Shown here one piece after another: positions 23,397 through 30,972 of a stretch of 45,560 nt of DNA. A program made the position numbers and the translations under genes. The stretch is from the NCBI GenBank assembly GCA_902384555.1, contig CABMCD010000021.1, forward strand, positions 1 through 45,560, written 5' to 3'. The notes beneath the pieces are model-generated. The model was not told the origin of the DNA and searched no databases. It saw nothing but the letters and a program-made list of their open reading frames with translations. Every line of letters starts with the position of its first letter. Within the stretch, counting starts at the first letter, position 1. The stretch is from an uncultured archaeon. GTDB taxonomy: Archaea > Micrarchaeota > Micrarchaeia > Anstonellales > Anstonellaceae.

Positions 23397-24584
23397 ATGC
23401 GCATCGCCGTCCTCAACCCCTGCGTGTGGCTTGGGAAGAATTCGCTGCACCCCTACATCGGCGAGTTCATCCTGCGTTACAAACCGCTTCTGTATTTCAA
23501 CGAGCCGAAATTCTTTGCCGCATTTTTGGCCCGCTTCTCTCAGGCCTACGGCCTGCCCGCCCTGCTGGGCCAGCTGCCCCGCGTGCGCTTTGGCGAGGGA
23601 GCGCTGCGCGCGCAGGCCGACGTGCTGCTCTGCTTCAACGGCGCGAGCGAATCGCCCTTGGGCCGCCCGCCCCAATCGTTTGGGGGGCTGAAAGTCTTCC
23701 ACCTGATGGATTACTTCAGCCACAGCGGCCCGCGCTGCGCCGCCCTGCAGGCGGGGGGCGTGGATTATGTCATGGGCTATGCCGACCATGGAAAATACGA
23801 CGCCTTTTTCCGCCAGTATTACGCCCCCTACGTGGGCAAGGTCATCCCGGTGCCGTTCAGCTTCGGCGCGCGCTTCTCCAACCGCACGCCGTTTGACAAG
23901 CGGTTCAACAAGTGCATCGCGCTGGGCGCGGTGGGTCCGTTCGTGGACGAGGAGGCCCTGCATAGCGGCAAGGTGAAGCCCGAGAACCTCTCCTATGAGG
24001 CCCGCGACTTTTTCGCCGGTGAGCCCTATCTGCACAAGTTCCGCTCCATGCTGCGGGCGCACGAGCAGGAATTGCACGACATCCTCGACTCCATGCTGGC
24101 GGGCGCCAAGGTGGAAAACCTCTACACTCCCGACCAAACGCTCCAAGACCAGAGCTGGGTGCCCAAAGGCTCGTCCGCGCGCAAGATGGCGGGCAAGAAC
24201 TGGAACTACAACATTCCCGACGTGCTCAACCAGTATCGTATGTATACCCAGTGCGAGACGCTGTTCAACATCCCGCTGGGCAAGGTGTATGAGGGCACGG
24301 CCTGCGGCTGCGCGCTGGTGTGCTCGGATGCCCCCTGCTTCCATGATTTGGGATTCGAGGACGGGGTGAACTGCCTGATGCACAAGCCCTACGACCTCGC
24401 GTCTTTCCGAAAGCGCGTGCAGTGGGGCCTTGACCATCCGGCCGAGCTGGGGCAAATCGCGGCCGCGGGCGAGAAGCTGGTGCGCGAAAATTACAATGCC
24501 GAAAAAGTGGCGCAGCGCATCTACGATTCGGTTTTAGAAATCTACAACCAGCGCCAAAGCGGGCAAGAAAAAAAGAAGAATTGA
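23397..24584 (+). CDS. Glycosyltransferase, CgeB-like (Glyco_trans_1_2)
   Basis: 395 residues. The C-terminal third has the family pattern: IPLGKVYEGTACGCALVCSD, then LGFEDGVNCLMHKPYDL and a closing helix with ENYNAEKVAQRIYD, matching the GT-B nucleotide-sugar site of CgeB-like enzymes. The N-terminal domain begins MRIAVLNPCVWLGKNSLHP. It ends in a short Lys-rich tail (GQEKKKN). It presumably adds a sugar to the glycan. It converges with the GatZ-like gene. Leaderless start 28 nt behind the TATA box. Confidence 0.85.
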   Translation: MRIAVLNPCVWLGKNSLHPYIGEFILRYKPLLYFNEPKFFAAFLARFSQAYGLPALLGQLPRVRFGEGALRAQADVLLCFNGASESPLGRPPQSFGGLKVFHLMDYFSHSGPRCAALQAGGVDYVMGYADHGKYDAFFRQYYAPYVGKVIPVPFSFGARFSNRTPFDKRFNKCIALGAVGPFVDEEALHSGKVKPENLSYEARDFFAGEPYLHKFRSMLRAHEQELHDILDSMLAGAKVENLYTPDQTLQDQSWVPKGSSARKMAGKNWNYNIPDVLNQYRMYTQCETLFNIPLGKVYEGTACGCALVCSDAPCFHDLGFEDGVNCLMHKPYDLASFRKRVQWGLDHPAELGQIAAAGEKLVRENYNAEKVAQRIYDSVLEIYNQRQSGQEKKKN

Positions 24585-24605
24585 TTATTCGGCGCTCTAT
24601 TTTCC

Positions 24606-24663
24606 ATTCCGCCTTTTTCTCTCTTATTCGGCCCTTTTTCTCTTTTATTCCGCCTTTTTCTCC
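24606..24663 (-). repeat. Three tandem copies of a ~20-nt unit duplicating a gene 3' end
   Basis: On the plus strand ATTC-SG-CC-TTTTTCTC recurs at 24606, 24626 and 24647 (period 20-21). The right-most copy holds the last codons and TAA stop of the GatZ-like gene; the other two repeat that end, including a TAA-like stop, downstream of it. The T-rich/A-rich tract also separates two converging genes and may help termination. Confidence 0.65.
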
Positions 24664-25769
24664 TTCTCTCCTTTCTCATCCTGATAATAGAACGCGATGC
24701 GCGCGCGCAGCGCCGTGCAAATGGCCGCGTCCAGCGCCTTCTCGTCCAGCCTCTTCCTCAAATCCGCGAATTCGGGCTTGGCGAACACGTAGTGGCCCGC
24801 CATCACGGCCTTGTCATAGTCGCTCACATGGTCGGGGTTGAGCACCCACTTGCGCCACTTGCCTGAGGCGAGCGAGAGGCGCAAAAACGCCTCGGCCGTG
24901 TCGGCGTTCTTTTCGCGCATGCAGAAGTCGAGGAAGGTCTGGGTTTCCAGCACGCCCAGCTCCGGCGCCACGTTGAGGGCCGGCACGCCCGAGCGCTTGT
25001 GCTGCCACAGCTGATACGCGGTGAGGTAGTCGGCGTTGTGCTCCTTGAGCAGCAGGCCGTGCTTCTCCGCCTCGGCGATGAGCAGGCGGGTGTTCTTGTC
25101 GTTGAACTCCCCGATTTGGCGCATCTCCTTGACCAAACTCATGGTCTGGCCCACGATGAACAGCGGCGCGCGCAAGCTGTCCTTTTTGCACACCTGCGCA
25201 ATCCCGCCCGCCAGGCGCGCGAAGCTCTCGGCCGTGGTGATGGAGCCCGAATTCTCTTCGGTGCCGATTTCGAACTCGATTTCGCGCCCCTTGCTTTTCG
25301 CATACTGCTCGCAATGGCGCATGAGCTTGAGGCTGTTTTCCAGCACGGCGCGCATCGACATGTCGCCGTCCTTGCACAGGCTGGGGTCGATGTGCAGCAG
25401 GTGGAAGCCCGCGTCGATGTCGGCCTCGTAGCTGGTGGCGGCCCGCTGCATGGCCTCCTCCAACCCCAAGCCCGCCTCGTTGTCGCCCTGCCACGGCCCG
25501 CCATGGTCGCGGCAGATGAACACCTGGCTGTGGGGGTATTTCTCGGTCCAGCTTTTGCACTGCGCGCCGAACTGCTCGGGGGTCCAGTTGTTCACATAGC
25601 CCCTGCCCAGTGTGGCGCATTCGACTTGGCGGCGGCTGGCGATGGCTTCCAGCGGCTGGCGCTCCTCGTGCGAGTAGCGGTAAAGCGTTTCGGTGCAGTT
25701 CGGGCTCATCGGCCCGAAGCCCACGATGAGGCGGCGCTGCTCGCGCAGGCGCCTAACGTCTTCTCTCAT
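24645..25769 (-). CDS. GatZ/KbaZ-like class II tagatose-bisphosphate aldolase homologue
   Basis: 374 residues. It follows the (beta/alpha)8 layout of the GatZ/KbaZ family: VECATLGRGYVNNWTPEQF, VFICRDHGGPWQG (matching the family GDHLGPN block, with the Asp-His pair), HLLHIDPSLCKDGD, FEIGTEENSG, and KEHNADYLTAYQLW (matching AHSTDYQT). GatZ stabilises the catalytic GatY in tagatose catabolism, but here no GatY is seen and the setting is glycan synthesis. It may be an aldolase or isomerase acting on a sugar phosphate. It overlaps the KdsC-like gene by 4 nt, so the two act together. Ends in a Lys/Glu tail. Confidence 0.75.
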   Translation of the reverse strand: MREDVRRLREQRRLIVGFGPMSPNCTETLYRYSHEERQPLEAIASRRQVECATLGRGYVNNWTPEQFGAQCKSWTEKYPHSQVFICRDHGGPWQGDNEAGLGLEEAMQRAATSYEADIDAGFHLLHIDPSLCKDGDMSMRAVLENSLKLMRHCEQYAKSKGREIEFEIGTEENSGSITTAESFARLAGGIAQVCKKDSLRAPLFIVGQTMSLVKEMRQIGEFNDKNTRLLIAEAEKHGLLLKEHNADYLTAYQLWQHKRSGVPALNVAPELGVLETQTFLDFCMREKNADTAEAFLRLSLASGKWRKWVLNPDHVSDYDKAVMAGHYVFAKPEFADLRKRLDEKALDAAICTALRARIAFYYQDEKGEKEKKAE

Positions 25770-26284
25770 GGCTGGTTCCCTTCCTTCCAGATGCCGTGCT
25801 TGGTGTTGGGAACCAGCTCGAACTCGTTGAAGAACTTGTTGAGGATGTGGATGCAGGCCTCGGCCACCGCCCGGTTGCCGCCGCAGGAGTGGGTGACGTG
25901 GTCGGCCTGCTGGCGCGTGAGGTAGAAGCCGTCGGCCGGGCAGATGGAATAGCCCACTTTCTTGAAAATGTCGGAATCGAAGATGCCGTCGCCCATGTAG
26001 ATGGTCTCTTCGAGCTTGAAGCGCTCGGCCATCCAGTCCACGCGCTTGTAGGTGGACACCAGCTCCAGCCCGAATTTCATGTCGTCCACCACGCGGCGCT
26101 TGCTGATTTCAAAGCCCCGCTTGTCGGAGGTGACGAACTGGATGTGGAGCCGCTCGCGCAGCATGTTGAGCGCGTCGTGGTCGTCGGGCCCGAACACCTT
26201 CATGACCTTGCCCTCCGAGCTGTAGAGCACGTCGGATTTGGCCAGCACGCCGTCCACGTCCAGCACGAAGTTCTTGAATTTCAT
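25766..26284 (-). CDS. KdsC-like HAD phosphatase
   Basis: 172 residues. HAD motif I is FVLDVDGVLAKSD (Asp9, Asp11), motif II FVTSDKRG, and motif IV MGDGIFDSDIF followed by GYSICPADGF, as in KdsC-type 3-deoxyoctulosonate-8-phosphate phosphatases without a cap domain. It should remove phosphate from a sugar acid or sugar phosphate, probably the product or substrate of the overlapping GatZ-like enzyme. The ATG at 26284 has AGGTG at good spacing; a GTG at 26290 is an alternative. An inverted repeat and TATA box lie upstream. Confidence 0.88.
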   Translation of the reverse strand: MKFKNFVLDVDGVLAKSDVLYSSEGKVMKVFGPDDHDALNMLRERLHIQFVTSDKRGFEISKRRVVDDMKFGLELVSTYKRVDWMAERFKLEETIYMGDGIFDSDIFKKVGYSICPADGFYLTRQQADHVTHSCGGNRAVAEACIHILNKFFNEFELVPNTKHGIWKEGNQP

Positions 26285-26291
26285 CCTCACA

Positions 26292-26312
26292 CCTGCCCTC
26301 TCTTTGGGCAGG
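26292..26312 (-). promoter_or_regulatory. 7-bp inverted repeat in the KdsC-like gene leader/promoter
   Basis: CCTGCCC-TCTCTTT-GGGCAGG. The arm nearer the gene contains part of the AGGTG ribosome site. If transcription starts upstream of the distal arm, the hairpin would hide that site; if it starts near 26295, as the TATA box at 26316-26324 predicts, the repeat is better read as an operator. Confidence 0.4.
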
Positions 26313-26315
26313 GCA

Positions 26316-26324
26316 ATTTATTAA
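26316..26324 (-). promoter_or_regulatory. TATA box of the KdsC-like/GatZ-like operon
   Basis: Minus strand reads TTAATAAAT, about 36 nt before the ATG at 26284. Confidence 0.5.
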
Positions 26325-26335
26325 GTTCTCCGGGG

Positions 26336-26344
26336 CATATAGAA
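26336..26344 (+). promoter_or_regulatory. TATA box of the cupin-rfbH operon
   Basis: CATATAGAA, about 35 nt before the TTG at 26375; the short leader carries GTGGTGG as ribosome site. Confidence 0.45.
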
Positions 26345-26374
26345 GCAGTTTTTCCTCAGTAGTGTGGTGGTTTT

Positions 26375-26824
26375 TTGGCCGAACTTTCACAATCCATCCA
26401 AATCATCCCTCCCGCCCAGCTCAAGGTGGTCTCCAAGCCCTGGGGCAGCGAGACGTGGCTGGCGTACGGGGAGGGCATGCCCTACGCCCTCAAGGTCATC
26501 CGCCTCAAAGCCGGCACCAAGACCAGTTTGCAATACCACCAGCACAAGCGCGAGACCAATTTCGTCTATGCCGGGCGCATCCGCTTCCACTTCCAAAAAG
26601 ACCCCGACGGCCCCGTCGAGCAGGTGGAGCTGGAGGCCGGCACCTGCATTCAGGTGCCTCCGGGCCGCATCCACCGCGTGGAGGCGCTGGAGGACGTCAT
26701 TCTCGTGGAATCCTCCACCAACCACCTCGACGACGTGGTGCGCCTCTCGGACGATTACAAGCGCCCGGACGGCCGCATCTCTTCCGAACACGGCGCACCC
26801 GCGCCGGCCGGTGAGAAGAAATGA
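26375..26824 (+). CDS. Cupin, mannose-6-phosphate isomerase type II-like
   Basis: 149 residues from a TTG start with GGTGG 5 nt upstream. VVSKPWGSETWLAY (about 18-31) and QYHQHKRETNFVYAGRIRF (about 53-71, metal-binding His residues), then QVPPGRIHRVEAL (third His) are the phosphomannose-isomerase cupin pattern. It probably isomerises or epimerises a sugar phosphate using a metal. It lacks the mannose-1-phosphate guanylyltransferase domain that often precedes it, but a nucleotidyltransferase gene follows with an ATGA overlap, so the two may work as a split pair. Confidence 0.85.
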   Translation: MAELSQSIQIIPPAQLKVVSKPWGSETWLAYGEGMPYALKVIRLKAGTKTSLQYHQHKRETNFVYAGRIRFHFQKDPDGPVEQVELEAGTCIQVPPGRIHRVEALEDVILVESSTNHLDDVVRLSDDYKRPDGRISSEHGAPAPAGEKK

Positions 26825-27516
26825 GTGCCGACGCCAAGGTCTGCATTCTGGCGGCCGGCATCGGCTCGCGCATGGGCGACTTCACCTCCCAGCTCAACAA
26901 GGCCCTGCTGCCTCTCGCGCAGGTGCCGGTCATCACCCGCATTCTCAACGAATTCGACCCGGACTTGCCCGTGGTGATGGCGGTGGGCCACCGCCAGGAA
27001 TCGCTCATCGCCTACCTGCGCGAGGCGCACCCCGAGCGCGCCTTCGAATTCGTGGACGTCAAGCCCTACACTGGTCCCGGCTCGGGCCCCGGCTTCTCGC
27101 TGCTGTGCGCCAAGGCCAAGCTGCAATGTCCTTTCCTGCTCACCACCGTGGATACGCTGGTGCGCGAAAAGCCTCCCCTCCCAACGGAGAACTGGGTGGG
27201 CGTCTCGCCGGTGGAGGACACCACCCGCTTCTGCTCATTCGCAACCCAGAACGGGCGCGTGACGCGCATCGACGACAAAGTCAAGTCCTCCAACCGCTTC
27301 GCCTTCATCGGCCTCGCGGGCATCCATGATTATGCGGCCTTCTGGGAAAGCCTCTCCTCCAACCGGACCATCATCGGCGGCGAGGTGCAGCTCTCCAACG
27401 GCCTGCAGGGCCTCATTGCAAAGGGGCTGGCCGTGCGCGAGTTCGGCTGGCTGGACACCGGCACGCCGGATTCTTACGCTCAGGCCAAGCAGCTTATCGG
27501 CAGGTGGATTTCATGA
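26821..27516 (+). CDS. Sugar nucleotidyltransferase
   Basis: 231 residues. The pyrophosphorylase loop is ILAAGIGSRMGDFTSQLNKA (about 8-27): the Gly-rich loop with Arg is kept, while the usual Pro-Lys is Asn-Lys. LLTTVDTLV (about 101-109) supplies the metal-binding Asp, and WLDTGTPDSYAQA closes the domain as in sugar-1-phosphate transferases. It should link a sugar phosphate to a nucleotide; neither is known. Start overlaps the cupin stop, stop overlaps the next start (ATGA both times). The next gene carries a closely similar domain, so this is a tandem duplication. Confidence 0.85.
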   Translation: MSADAKVCILAAGIGSRMGDFTSQLNKALLPLAQVPVITRILNEFDPDLPVVMAVGHRQESLIAYLREAHPERAFEFVDVKPYTGPGSGPGFSLLCAKAKLQCPFLLTTVDTLVREKPPLPTENWVGVSPVEDTTRFCSFATQNGRVTRIDDKVKSSNRFAFIGLAGIHDYAAFWESLSSNRTIIGGEVQLSNGLQGLIAKGLAVREFGWLDTGTPDSYAQAKQLIGRWIS

Positions 27517-29090
27517 ATCACAGCTACAAGGTTTGCGTGGTGGCGGCCGGCATCGGCGCGCACATGGGCGACATCACCGACACGCTCAACAAGGCGCTGC
27601 TGCCCCTCAGCCACAAGGCGGTCATTTCGCACATTCTCGAGGAGTTCCCGCCCACCGTGCCGGTGGTCGTGGTGGTGGGCTACCAGAAGGACACGCTGAT
27701 GCAGTACCTCAAGCTCGCGCACCCCGAGCGCACCTTCGAGTTCGTGGAGGTGGACAAGTTCAGCGGCCCCGGCTCCGGCCCCGGCCATTCCCTGCTGGCG
27801 GCCAAGAACAACCTCCAGTGCCCCTTCCTGCTCACCACCATCGACACCATCGTGCAGGAAAAGCCCAAAGCCCCCAACTACAACTGGGTGGGCGTCTCGC
27901 CGGTGGAGGACACCAGCCGCTTCTGCTCCTTCAACATCAAGGACGGCGCGGTGGCCGAAATCTATGACAAGGTCAGGACCAGCAACAAATACGCCTTCAT
28001 CGGACTCGCCGGCATCAAGGACTATGCCGAGTTTTGGGAGAGCTTGGAGGCCGACCAGACGCTCATCGGCGGCGAGGTGCAGTGGTCCAACGGCCTCGAG
28101 GCCCTGGTGAAAAAGACGCTGGTGGTGGAGCCCTTCACCTGGCACGACACCGGCACGCTCGAATCGTACCAGGCCACCTGCCGCGCCCTGCGCTCGGAGT
28201 TCAAGAACTTCGACAAAAAGGGCGAGGAAATCTTTTTCGTGGGCGGGCGCGTGGTGAAATATTTCCAAGACTCCAAAATCATCGCCGACCGCGTCGAGCG
28301 CAACCGAATCCTCGAGGGCCTGGTGCCCAAGCTGGTGGCCCACACGCCCAACTTCTATGCCTACGAGCGGGTGGAGGGGCGCGTGCTGGCGGCCGAGCTG
28401 ACGCTCTCCAAGTTCCAGCGCTACCTCGAATGGCTCTCGGCCAACCTCTGGTCCGAGAAATCGCTGCCTGCGGCCGAGCAGGAGAAGTTCCGCGCCGCGT
28501 GCCTCGATTTATACAAAAACAACCCCGCAGCACGATTGGAGAAATTCTACAAAAAAACGCGCATCCATGACGGCGTGGACATCATCAACGGCGTCAAGAC
28601 GCCCCCGCTGGCCGAGATGCTGCAAAAGGTGGACTGGGACTCGCTGGCGGCCGGAGTTCCCTCGCGCTTCCATGGCGATTTGCAGTTCGACAACGTGGTG
28701 GTTCCCGCCTCCGGCAAGCCGGAATTCGTGCTGCTGGACTGGCGCCACGAGTTCGCGGGCCTCAAGGAGCATGGCGATTTGTACTACGATTTGGGCAAGC
28801 TCTATTACGCGGTCAACATGTCGCACGAGGCCATCAACCGCGATTTGTTCTCGGTCCAGCGCGAGGGCGAGCGGGTGAGCATCGACTTCTATTCCAAATA
28901 CAGCATCTCGGCCTGCAAGCCGCTGTTCGAGAAGTTCATCCTCTCGCGCGGCTACAGCCTCAACAAGGTCAAGCTCATCCACGCCATCATCCACCTCAAC
29001 ATGAGCCCCCTGCACCACAATCCGTTTGACGAGCTGCTCTATTATCTGGGCAAGCTTGAGCTCTACGAGTGCCTGTACCAGAAAGTGTAG
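27513..29090 (+). CDS. Fusion of nucleotidyltransferase and APH-like sugar/choline kinase domain
   Basis: 525 residues. Residues 1-230 repeat the preceding gene closely (shared GPGSGPG, LQCPFLLTT, VGVSPVEDT), but the loop reads GIGAHMGDI, with the catalytic Arg changed to His. Residues 240-525 are an aminoglycoside-phosphotransferase-type kinase with RFHGDLQFDNVV (about 386-397, catalytic Asp) and LLDWRHEF (metal Asp). A kinase that makes a sugar 1-phosphate and a nucleotidyltransferase that activates it would form a two-step enzyme, as in FKP-like proteins (inference). The ATGA start couples it to the gene before; the stop is TAG. Confidence 0.85.
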   Translation: MNHSYKVCVVAAGIGAHMGDITDTLNKALLPLSHKAVISHILEEFPPTVPVVVVVGYQKDTLMQYLKLAHPERTFEFVEVDKFSGPGSGPGHSLLAAKNNLQCPFLLTTIDTIVQEKPKAPNYNWVGVSPVEDTSRFCSFNIKDGAVAEIYDKVRTSNKYAFIGLAGIKDYAEFWESLEADQTLIGGEVQWSNGLEALVKKTLVVEPFTWHDTGTLESYQATCRALRSEFKNFDKKGEEIFFVGGRVVKYFQDSKIIADRVERNRILEGLVPKLVAHTPNFYAYERVEGRVLAAELTLSKFQRYLEWLSANLWSEKSLPAAEQEKFRAACLDLYKNNPAARLEKFYKKTRIHDGVDIINGVKTPPLAEMLQKVDWDSLAAGVPSRFHGDLQFDNVVVPASGKPEFVLLDWRHEFAGLKEHGDLYYDLGKLYYAVNMSHEAINRDLFSVQREGERVSIDFYSKYSISACKPLFEKFILSRGYSLNKVKLIHAIIHLNMSPLHHNPFDELLYYLGKLELYECLYQKV

Positions 29091-29092
29091 TC

Positions 29093-29923
29093 ATGGCTTC
29101 CATCGACAAGGACACTACGGTGTGCATCTCCCTCGCCGCCCGCCCCTCCAGCTTCGGCTCCACACTGATGAACGCCCTCTTCTCGGAGCTGGGCATGAAC
29201 TGGATTTACAAGCCCTTCGCGGTGCAGGCGCCTGATTTGCCGCGCGCGATTGACGCCGTGCGCCTCTTCAACATCCGCGGCTGCGGGGTGTCGATGCCGC
29301 ACAAGGAGGCCGTCATGCCGCTTCTGGACGAGGTGGACGCCAAAGCCAAGGCCATCGGGGCGGTCAACACCATCGTAAACGACTCGGGCAAGCTCAGCGG
29401 CTACAACACCGACTGGGTGGGGGCGCTTAACGCGCTGCAGGGCTTCGGCCCCGGCGCCTCCAAGCGGGTGCTGGTTTATGGGGCCGGCGGGGCCGCGCGC
29501 GCCGTCATCGTGGCGGCCAAGGAATGGGGCGCCTCCGAAATTATGGTCTGCAACCGCACCGATTCCAAGGCGCAGGAGCTGGCCCGCAAATTCGGCTGCA
29601 CCCACCTGCCCTCATCTTCCCTCTCCAGCCAATCGGCCGATGTCTTCTTCAACGCGACGCCGGTGGGCATGGCCCCCCACGAGTCCGAGATGCCGATTGA
29701 TGAGGCCTCCCTTTCCCATTTCGGGGCCGTGGCCGACGTGGTCATCCGCCCCCTGCACAGCCGCCTCATCTCCTCGGCCGAAAAAGCGGGTCTGCCCTGC
29801 GCGCCGGGCTGGCGCATGGCCATGCAGCAGGGCCTCGCCCAATTCAAGCTCTACACCGGCCGCGAGCCGCCGCTGCCATTCGCTACAAAAACCGTGCGCG
29901 AGCTGCTGGCGCGCTCTCCCTGA
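29093..29923 (+). CDS. Shikimate dehydrogenase-like protein (AroE family)
   Basis: 276 residues. The family catalytic pair is present: Lys71 in GVSMPHKEAVMPLLD and Asp107 in GYNTDWVGA. NADP loop VYGAGGAARAVIVAA and the MVCNRTDSKA strand follow. The family reduces 3-dehydroshikimate or quinate-like cyclitols. The N-terminus (CISLAARPSSFGSTLMNALF) departs from the usual SxS shikimate-binding motif, which argues for another substrate. It lies 2 nt behind the nucleotidyltransferase-kinase gene, inside a glycan operon, so a cyclitol or keto-sugar substrate is more likely than the amino-acid pathway. Confidence 0.88.
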   Translation: MASIDKDTTVCISLAARPSSFGSTLMNALFSELGMNWIYKPFAVQAPDLPRAIDAVRLFNIRGCGVSMPHKEAVMPLLDEVDAKAKAIGAVNTIVNDSGKLSGYNTDWVGALNALQGFGPGASKRVLVYGAGGAARAVIVAAKEWGASEIMVCNRTDSKAQELARKFGCTHLPSSSLSSQSADVFFNATPVGMAPHESEMPIDEASLSHFGAVADVVIRPLHSRLISSAEKAGLPCAPGWRMAMQQGLAQFKLYTGREPPLPFATKTVRELLARSP

Positions 29924-29929
29924 GGTGCG

Positions 29930-30958
29930 ATGATGAAAATTCTCTACCATGTCGAGGACGTGCGCAACACCACCACCAACCAGTTCTTGTACCGCAATTT
30001 TGCCGACGGCTTCGAGGCCCTGGGCCACACGGTGCAGCCCATCTCCTTTGCCGACGATTTTGCCGCGAAACTCAAGGCCGAGCAGCCCGACGTGTTCATC
30101 ACCTCCTCCTTCAAGACCTATTTTGCCCACACCGATTTCAAGGCCCTCAATTCGGCGCGCGCCTCCGGCCTCAACGTGGTGGTGTGGGTGGAGCCGCTGC
30201 CGGGCTTTTCCTACGGCATCTACGGCCTGCACACCGAGCCGGGCAAAATAGAGAAAATCAAGGCCGGGGAGTGGGGCGACGCCTACATCAGCTGCCTCGA
30301 TGACGCGCGCTTTGACGCGGCCTTTTTGGAGGCCACCGGCGCGCACCACCACGCCATGCCCCTCGCCGCCAACCCCAAATTGCATTTTCCCGAAAACCTG
30401 CCCCGCACCTACGATGTCGCTTACGTGGGCAACCGCCTGCCGCGCAAAGAGCACACCTTCCAGTCCGTGCTCTTTCCGCTCAAGAAAACGCGGCGCGTCG
30501 CCATCAAGGGCTACAACTGGAGCACGCTGGACCGCGTGATTAACAAGTTCAACCGCGTGGCCCGCGCCCGCCGCCTCCCCCTGCCCGAAATCCGCACGCC
30601 CAACGTCATCACCCTCGACGAGGAGCGCCGCCTCTATTCTTCCACCAAGGCCTGCCTCAACTTCCATGAGGACGCGCAAATCACGCTGGGCATGGACGTG
30701 AATGAGCGCACCTTCAAGGTGCCGGCCTGCGGAGGCTTTGAAATCTCGGACAATCCAAAAGCGGTGCGCAAATATTATGCCGAAGATGAAATGGCGACTG
30801 TGGAATCCGAGGCCGAGTGGGCCAAAACGATTGACTATTACTTGGCGGACGACGCCCTGCGCGAGCGCATGCAGAAAAAGGCCACCGAGCGCACGCTAAG
30901 GGAGCACATCTACCCCAAGCGCTGCGAGAAATTGCTGGGTCTGGTGGCCAAGAAGTAG
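29930..30958 (+). CDS. Glycosyltransferase, CgeB-like
   Basis: 342 residues. MKILYHVEDVRNTTTNQFLY at the start; the C-terminal half (YSSTKACLNFHEDAQ, then NERTFKVPACGGFEISDN) has the CgeB/Glyco_trans_1_2 donor-binding pattern in which E-R-x-F-x-x-x-A-C-G-G is central. Related in type to the gene at 23397. It sits in the middle of the cupin-rfbH operon, so it may add the sugar that this operon makes. ATG at 29930 or 29933. Confidence 0.85.
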   Translation: MMKILYHVEDVRNTTTNQFLYRNFADGFEALGHTVQPISFADDFAAKLKAEQPDVFITSSFKTYFAHTDFKALNSARASGLNVVVWVEPLPGFSYGIYGLHTEPGKIEKIKAGEWGDAYISCLDDARFDAAFLEATGAHHHAMPLAANPKLHFPENLPRTYDVAYVGNRLPRKEHTFQSVLFPLKKTRRVAIKGYNWSTLDRVINKFNRVARARRLPLPEIRTPNVITLDEERRLYSSTKACLNFHEDAQITLGMDVNERTFKVPACGGFEISDNPKAVRKYYAEDEMATVESEAEWAKTIDYYLADDALRERMQKKATERTLREHIYPKRCEKLLGLVAKK

Positions 30959-30972
30959 TTGGGGGCGAGCGC

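Noticed and set aside
24606..24663. Short CRISPR-like array
   Set aside because: The ~20-nt units are contiguous with no spacers and copy the end of the adjacent gene. No cas genes are seen in the window.
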